Below, one piece after another: positions 7,251 to 9,524 of a stretch of DNA of 9,524 nucleotides (position 1 is the first letter of the stretch; every line of letters begins with the position of its first letter). Under the pieces are notes generated by a model, which did not search any database, had not been told where the DNA came from, and saw only the letters and a program-made list of their open reading frames with translations. Source of the DNA: DASSWG01 sp035704905 (GTDB lineage Bacteria > Bacteroidota > Bacteroidia > Flavobacteriales > Flavobacteriaceae); NCBI GenBank assembly GCA_035704905.1, contig DASSWN010000194.1, forward strand, positions 1-9,524, written 5' to 3'. A program made the translations under genes and the position numbers.

Positions 7251-7283
7251 TTTATAGGAAAAATACCTGTTTATAGGTATTTT
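7251..7283. promoter_or_regulatory. perfect 9-bp dyad with direct repeat, operator candidate
   Basis: AAAATACCT (7260-7268) and AGGTATTTT (7275-7283) form a perfect inverted repeat with a 6-bp spacer. In addition TTTATAGG occurs twice in direct orientation (7251-7258 and 7270-7277), 19 bp apart. The dyad's right arm runs into the TTTG at 7281-7284 proposed as the -33 box of the next gene, so a protein bound here could control that promoter. It lies in the 192-bp divergent gap between icmF and the T9SS cargo gene. It lacks the GC content expected of a terminator. I cannot name a regulator. Confidence 0.5.
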
Positions 7284-7310
7284 GAAACCAAAAGGCAACT
7301 GCTATTTTTA
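7281..7310 (+). promoter_or_regulatory. candidate promoter of the T9SS cargo gene
   Basis: TTTG at 7281-7284 and TATTTTTA at 7303-7310 are 18 bp apart. The second differs from TAnnTTTG only in its last base. A start near 7317 gives a leader of about 28 nt to the ATG at 7345. Rest of the gap: no convincing promoter was found for icmF on the other strand; CGAAAATA at 7185-7192 (minus TATTTTCG) is the nearest -7 match and lacks a -33 partner. Confidence 0.42.
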
Positions 7311-7344
7311 CGCAACATAATTGTTTAACCTAAAAGCCACGAAT

Positions 7345-8199
7345 ATGAAAAAAATTATTACATTTTTAATTTGCTTGTTTTCCTTTGGAATAAGCGCCCA
7401 AACCGTCTTATTGGATGACGATTTCGACAGTTACACCCTGGGTTTTATTTCTGAGCAGGCCGCACATTGGACCACTTGGAGCGGAACCGAGAACGGAGGC
7501 GAAGATGCAATGGTTACCGATGTTTATGCCAATTCGGGCGCACAGTCAATGCTTATCGTATCAGGAAACGACATGATTCTTAAATTGGGAAACCAAACCT
7601 CGGGCACGTACACCATTCAATGGGACACTTATATTCCCACAGGTGCATCTGGATATTACAACTTTCAAGAATTTGAAGTTCCGGGGAATTTCGCTGGGCA
7701 AATTTCCCTAACTGTGGATGGCGATTTTGGAGGAATTGCAACCTTTCCCTTCGATACTTGGTTCAGCTTAAAGCACATAATTGATTTGGACAATTCCACC
7801 ATTCAATTTTTTATTGACGGAGCTGAAATTGGAACCTACAATTATACTAATTCTGCTGGTCCATCCACAAATTTGGGCGGGGTGGATTTCTTCGGCGCCG
7901 AGGCAACCAATGAAATGTATGTGGACAATCTTGTTTTTGCCGAGGGTGTTTTGGCCACAGAACAATTTTCCGGCAAAACGTTCCAAGTGTACCCGAACCC
8001 CGTAAGCAACAGAATGTATGTTCAATCGCAAACCATTGTGGACGAAGTCACAATCTATGATTTATTGGGAAAAATAGTTCTTCAATCCCAACCGGGAACA
8101 ATTTCACCCAGCATCGATACCAGTTCACTGACATCGGGGATGTATATGGCTAAAATTACTAGCGGAAATGTTTCCAAAACCATGAAAATTCTAAAGTAA
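7345..8199 (+). CDS. secreted protein with T9SS type A C-terminal sorting domain
   Basis: A 284-residue protein exported by the general secretory route and then by the type IX secretion system. The signal peptide is residues 1-18 (cut at ISA-Q). Residues 20-200 are rich in Gly, Asp, Thr and aromatics in beta-strand spacing (for example FDSY, IQWDTYIPTG, IQFFIDGAEIGTYN, MYVDNLVF) and look like a concanavalin/LamG-type jelly roll. I see no catalytic signature. Residues 213-284 are a typical type A sorting domain: FQVYPNPVSN (213-222), VTIYDLLGKIV (235-245), LTSGMYMAKI (262-271) and a final KTMKILK. T9SS removes this domain and either anchors or releases the cargo. I chose the ATG at 7345 because it starts directly at the signal peptide; a TTG at 7321 would add eight unneeded residues. 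A strong terminator follows, so the gene is probably transcribed alone. The ligand, perhaps a glycan, is unknown. Confidence 0.88.
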   Translation: MKKIITFLICLFSFGISAQTVLLDDDFDSYTLGFISEQAAHWTTWSGTENGGEDAMVTDVYANSGAQSMLIVSGNDMILKLGNQTSGTYTIQWDTYIPTGASGYYNFQEFEVPGNFAGQISLTVDGDFGGIATFPFDTWFSLKHIIDLDNSTIQFFIDGAEIGTYNYTNSAGPSTNLGGVDFFGAEATNEMYVDNLVFAEGVLATEQFSGKTFQVYPNPVSNRMYVQSQTIVDEVTIYDLLGKIVLQSQPGTISPSIDTSSLTSGMYMAKITSGNVSKTMKILK

Positions 8200-8220
8200 G
8201 AAATTAATTAGCCTTTCTTT

Positions 8221-8251
8221 AAGACATCCCGCGAAACCGGGATGTTTTTTT
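8221..8251 (+). terminator. intrinsic terminator after the T9SS cargo gene
   Basis: ACATCCCG (8224-8231) pairs perfectly with CGGGATGT (8238-8245) around a 6-nt loop. A run of seven T (8245-8251) follows at once, and A-T/G-U pairs can extend the base. It lies 22 nt past the stop at 8199. This is the clearest terminator in the window and separates the T9SS gene from the DUF4197 gene. Confidence 0.9.
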
Positions 8252-8285
8252 ATTTTTATCTTTAGCCGGAATAAAAATTCATGCT

Positions 8286-8990
8286 ATGAAAAAATTATCC
8301 CTCATTGGTTTTGTATTTCTCTTTTCGGCTTGCGCGGAATTACAATCTATCGCAGACAATTTACCGGAAAATTCTTACGGCATTTCTCAAACTGAAATTG
8401 CAAACGCATTAAAACAAGCACTTAGCATCGGCATTACCCAAGAAGTTACCAAGCTGAGCAAGGAAAATGGGTTCTACAAGAATGAATTGGTGCGGATTCC
8501 GTTGCCGAGCGAATTGCGAAAAGTTGAAAAAACCCTTCGCGATTTCGGAATGGGAAACCTAGCCGACAAAGGAATAAAAGCCTTGAACGATGCGGCCGAG
8601 GACGCGGTAGGGGAAGCAATTCCGATTTTCATGGATGCCGTGAAAGAAATGACGTTTACCGATGCCAAAAATATTTTGCTCGGAGATCAACAAGCGGCCA
8701 CCAATTATTTGGAAGACAAAACCAACAAAGCATTATACGGTAAATTCCATCCGATAATTCAGAATTCATTTGCAAAAGTGGGCGCCGATAAGATTTGGAG
8801 CAACCTCATTTCAGAATACAACAAAATTCCGTTCACCGATGATGTGAATCCTGATTTGACCGATTATGTTACCAATCAAGCTCTGGACGGGGTTTATACC
8901 ATGATCGCGGTGGAAGAAAAGGAAATTCGCACAAATATTAATGCCCGCACCACCGATTTATTGCGAAAGGTTTTTGCCTTGCAAGACTGA
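8286..8990 (+). CDS. DUF4197-family lipoprotein
   Basis: A 234-residue predicted lipoprotein. Residues 1-15 are a short signal peptide with lipobox FSAC, lipid-modified at Cys16. Residues about 33-231 fit DUF4197, a mostly helical family of unknown function: early ISQTEIANALKQALSIGI, then ENGFYKNELVRIPLP, LRKVEKTLRDFGMGNLADK, EAIPIFMDAVKEMTFTDAKNIL and a later YLEDKT. The order and length (about 200 residues after the signal) agree with what I recall of the family. It is probably a periplasm-facing membrane-anchored protein. TATCTTTA at 8257-8264 is a one-mismatch -7 box about 22 nt upstream of the ATG, suggesting its own promoter just after the preceding terminator, though I see no -33 partner. 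The ATG at 8281 is in another frame. No enzymatic motif is visible, and neighbours give no functional clue. Confidence 0.87.
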   Translation: MKKLSLIGFVFLFSACAELQSIADNLPENSYGISQTEIANALKQALSIGITQEVTKLSKENGFYKNELVRIPLPSELRKVEKTLRDFGMGNLADKGIKALNDAAEDAVGEAIPIFMDAVKEMTFTDAKNILLGDQQAATNYLEDKTNKALYGKFHPIIQNSFAKVGADKIWSNLISEYNKIPFTDDVNPDLTDYVTNQALDGVYTMIAVEEKEIRTNINARTTDLLRKVFALQD

Positions 8991-9061
8991 ACTGATCATA
9001 AATTTTGAATTGTGCATCATAAAAATTAATGAAGATACACACTCTTTCATCTTCTACCAAA

Positions 9062-9109
9062 TCATTAACTCATTAAATCATTCACTCAATCACTCATTAA
9101 CTCATTCCC
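9062..9109 (+). repeat. six degenerate 8-bp tandem units in the decarboxylase leader
   Basis: Six consecutive octamers with consensus TCATTAAC: TCATTAAC, TCATTAAA, TCATTCAC, TCAATCAC, TCATTAAC, TCATTCCC. They are followed by TTCATAAA, whose final A is the first base of the next gene's ATG. The array fills the space where a ribosome-binding site would be, and no purine-rich Shine-Dalgarno sequence is present. Remaining gap 8991-9061: TTTG (8973-8976, inside the DUF4197 gene) plus TAAATTTT (8999-9006) at 22 bp spacing is a weak promoter possibility. GAAGAT/ATCTTC (9031-9036, 9049-9054) is a weak dyad. Confidence 0.8.
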
Positions 9110-9116
9110 TTCATAA

Positions 9117-9524
9117 ATGAAAAGTATGCACACGGTCGATGTCCAAGTAATTGAGATGACCTTGGATATAATGAAATATGCCATCAACCGGATTTCAAAT
9201 TCGGCACCGGAATTGGGCAAACCGAAAAAAGAGGAAGAATTGCTGAAATTGGTCGGCCAAACCATTACCAAAGAAGGAATTGGGGGCGAGAAGGCCTTCA
9301 ATTTGTTCAAAGATATTTTAATAAAAGCTACCGTTCCCGTAGATCATCCGCGACATTTGGCTTTTGTTCCGGCCGCGCCCACGCGTGCAGCGGTTTTATT
9401 CGATTTGGTAACTTCGGCAGCGAGTGTCCATGGAGCGTATTGGATGACTGGTGCGGGCGGAATTTTTTGTGAAAACCGCGCAATGGAATGGCTGGTTTCA
9501 TTGACCGGAATGCCAAAAGGTTCA
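9117..9524 (+). CDS. PLP-dependent group II amino-acid decarboxylase, N-terminal 136 codons
   Basis: This frame is open from ATG 9117 to the window edge without a stop. The translation contains VDHPRHLAFVPAAPTRAAVL (75-94), YWMTGAGG (108-115) and ENRAMEWLVSLTGMP (119-133). These match the N-terminal part of pyridoxal-phosphate group II decarboxylases (aromatic-L-amino-acid, glutamate or diaminobutyrate decarboxylase relatives), where the pattern is HPR-xF-P-xP plus an E-N-xxxxWL helix. Family members decarboxylate an amino acid to an amine in the cytoplasm and are usually 450-500 residues long, so about 30% is here. The PLP-binding Lys and the substrate pocket lie beyond the edge, so the amino acid used cannot be told. 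An in-frame ATG at 9126 is an alternative start. The gene begins 126 bp after the DUF4197 gene on the same strand. Confidence 0.85.
   Translation, partial: MKSMHTVDVQVIEMTLDIMKYAINRISNSAPELGKPKKEEELLKLVGQTITKEGIGGEKAFNLFKDILIKATVPVDHPRHLAFVPAAPTRAAVLFDLVTSAASVHGAYWMTGAGGIFCENRAMEWLVSLTGMPKGS

Noticed and set aside
7260..7283. Reading the perfect dyad as an intrinsic terminator
   Set aside because: It lies upstream of both flanking genes, which diverge, so no transcript is expected to end there; the stem is AT-rich with only two G-C pairs.
7153..7344. Cobalamin riboswitch upstream of icmF
   Set aside because: The gap is only 192 bp and I could not find a B12-box-like conserved core or the multi-helix layout on the minus strand.
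9062..9109. CRISPR array
   Set aside because: The units are 8 bp, contiguous and have no spacers.
1..9524. Defence island, prophage, integron or insertion sequence
   Set aside because: No transposase, integrase, nuclease, toxin-antitoxin pair or terminal repeats were seen; all main genes are recognisable chromosomal flavobacterial families with uniform base composition.

Overview
The window looks like an ordinary chromosomal stretch from a member of the Bacteroidota, most likely Flavobacteriaceae. The signs are a type IX secretion (T9SS) sorting domain, signal peptides ending in A-Q, TAnnTTTG-type promoter boxes, a FadL/OmpP1-type barrel of the flavobacterial kind, an OmpA-type barrel and moderate to low GC. 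No mobile element, CRISPR array, rRNA or tRNA gene was recognised.

Layout from left to right. Positions 1-99 (minus) hold the first 33 codons of prolyl-tRNA synthetase (proS), cut by the window edge. Divergent from it is a plus-strand pair: a Tyr/Asn-Pro repeat lipoprotein with a long basic tail (206-1309), and 28 bp later a FadL/OmpP1-family outer-membrane barrel (1338-2873). A small stand-alone OmpA-type barrel (2904-3524, minus) converges on that pair; an AT-rich hairpin overlaps both stop codons. To its right lies the largest gene, on the minus strand (3724-7152): an 1142-residue fused adenosylcobalamin-dependent mutase (IcmF), made of a B12-binding domain, a MeaB-type GTPase chaperone and a mutase catalytic domain. 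Two acyl-pocket residues (Phe603, Gln791) point to isobutyryl-CoA rather than methylmalonyl-CoA as substrate. Divergent from icmF are a secreted T9SS cargo protein (7345-8199) ending in a strong intrinsic terminator, a DUF4197 lipoprotein (8286-8990), and the start of a PLP-dependent group II amino-acid decarboxylase (9117 to the window end).

The genes do not form one obvious pathway. Four or five products act at the cell envelope (two lipoproteins, two barrels, one T9SS cargo), mixed with housekeeping translation (proS) and carbon or amino-acid metabolism (icmF, decarboxylase). The lipoprotein-OmpP1 pair is the only convincing operon. No previously undescribed multi-gene system is evident. 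The most interesting non-coding signals are a perfect 9-bp dyad plus a direct repeat beside the -33 box of the T9SS gene, and six degenerate 8-bp tandem units in the leader of the decarboxylase gene.
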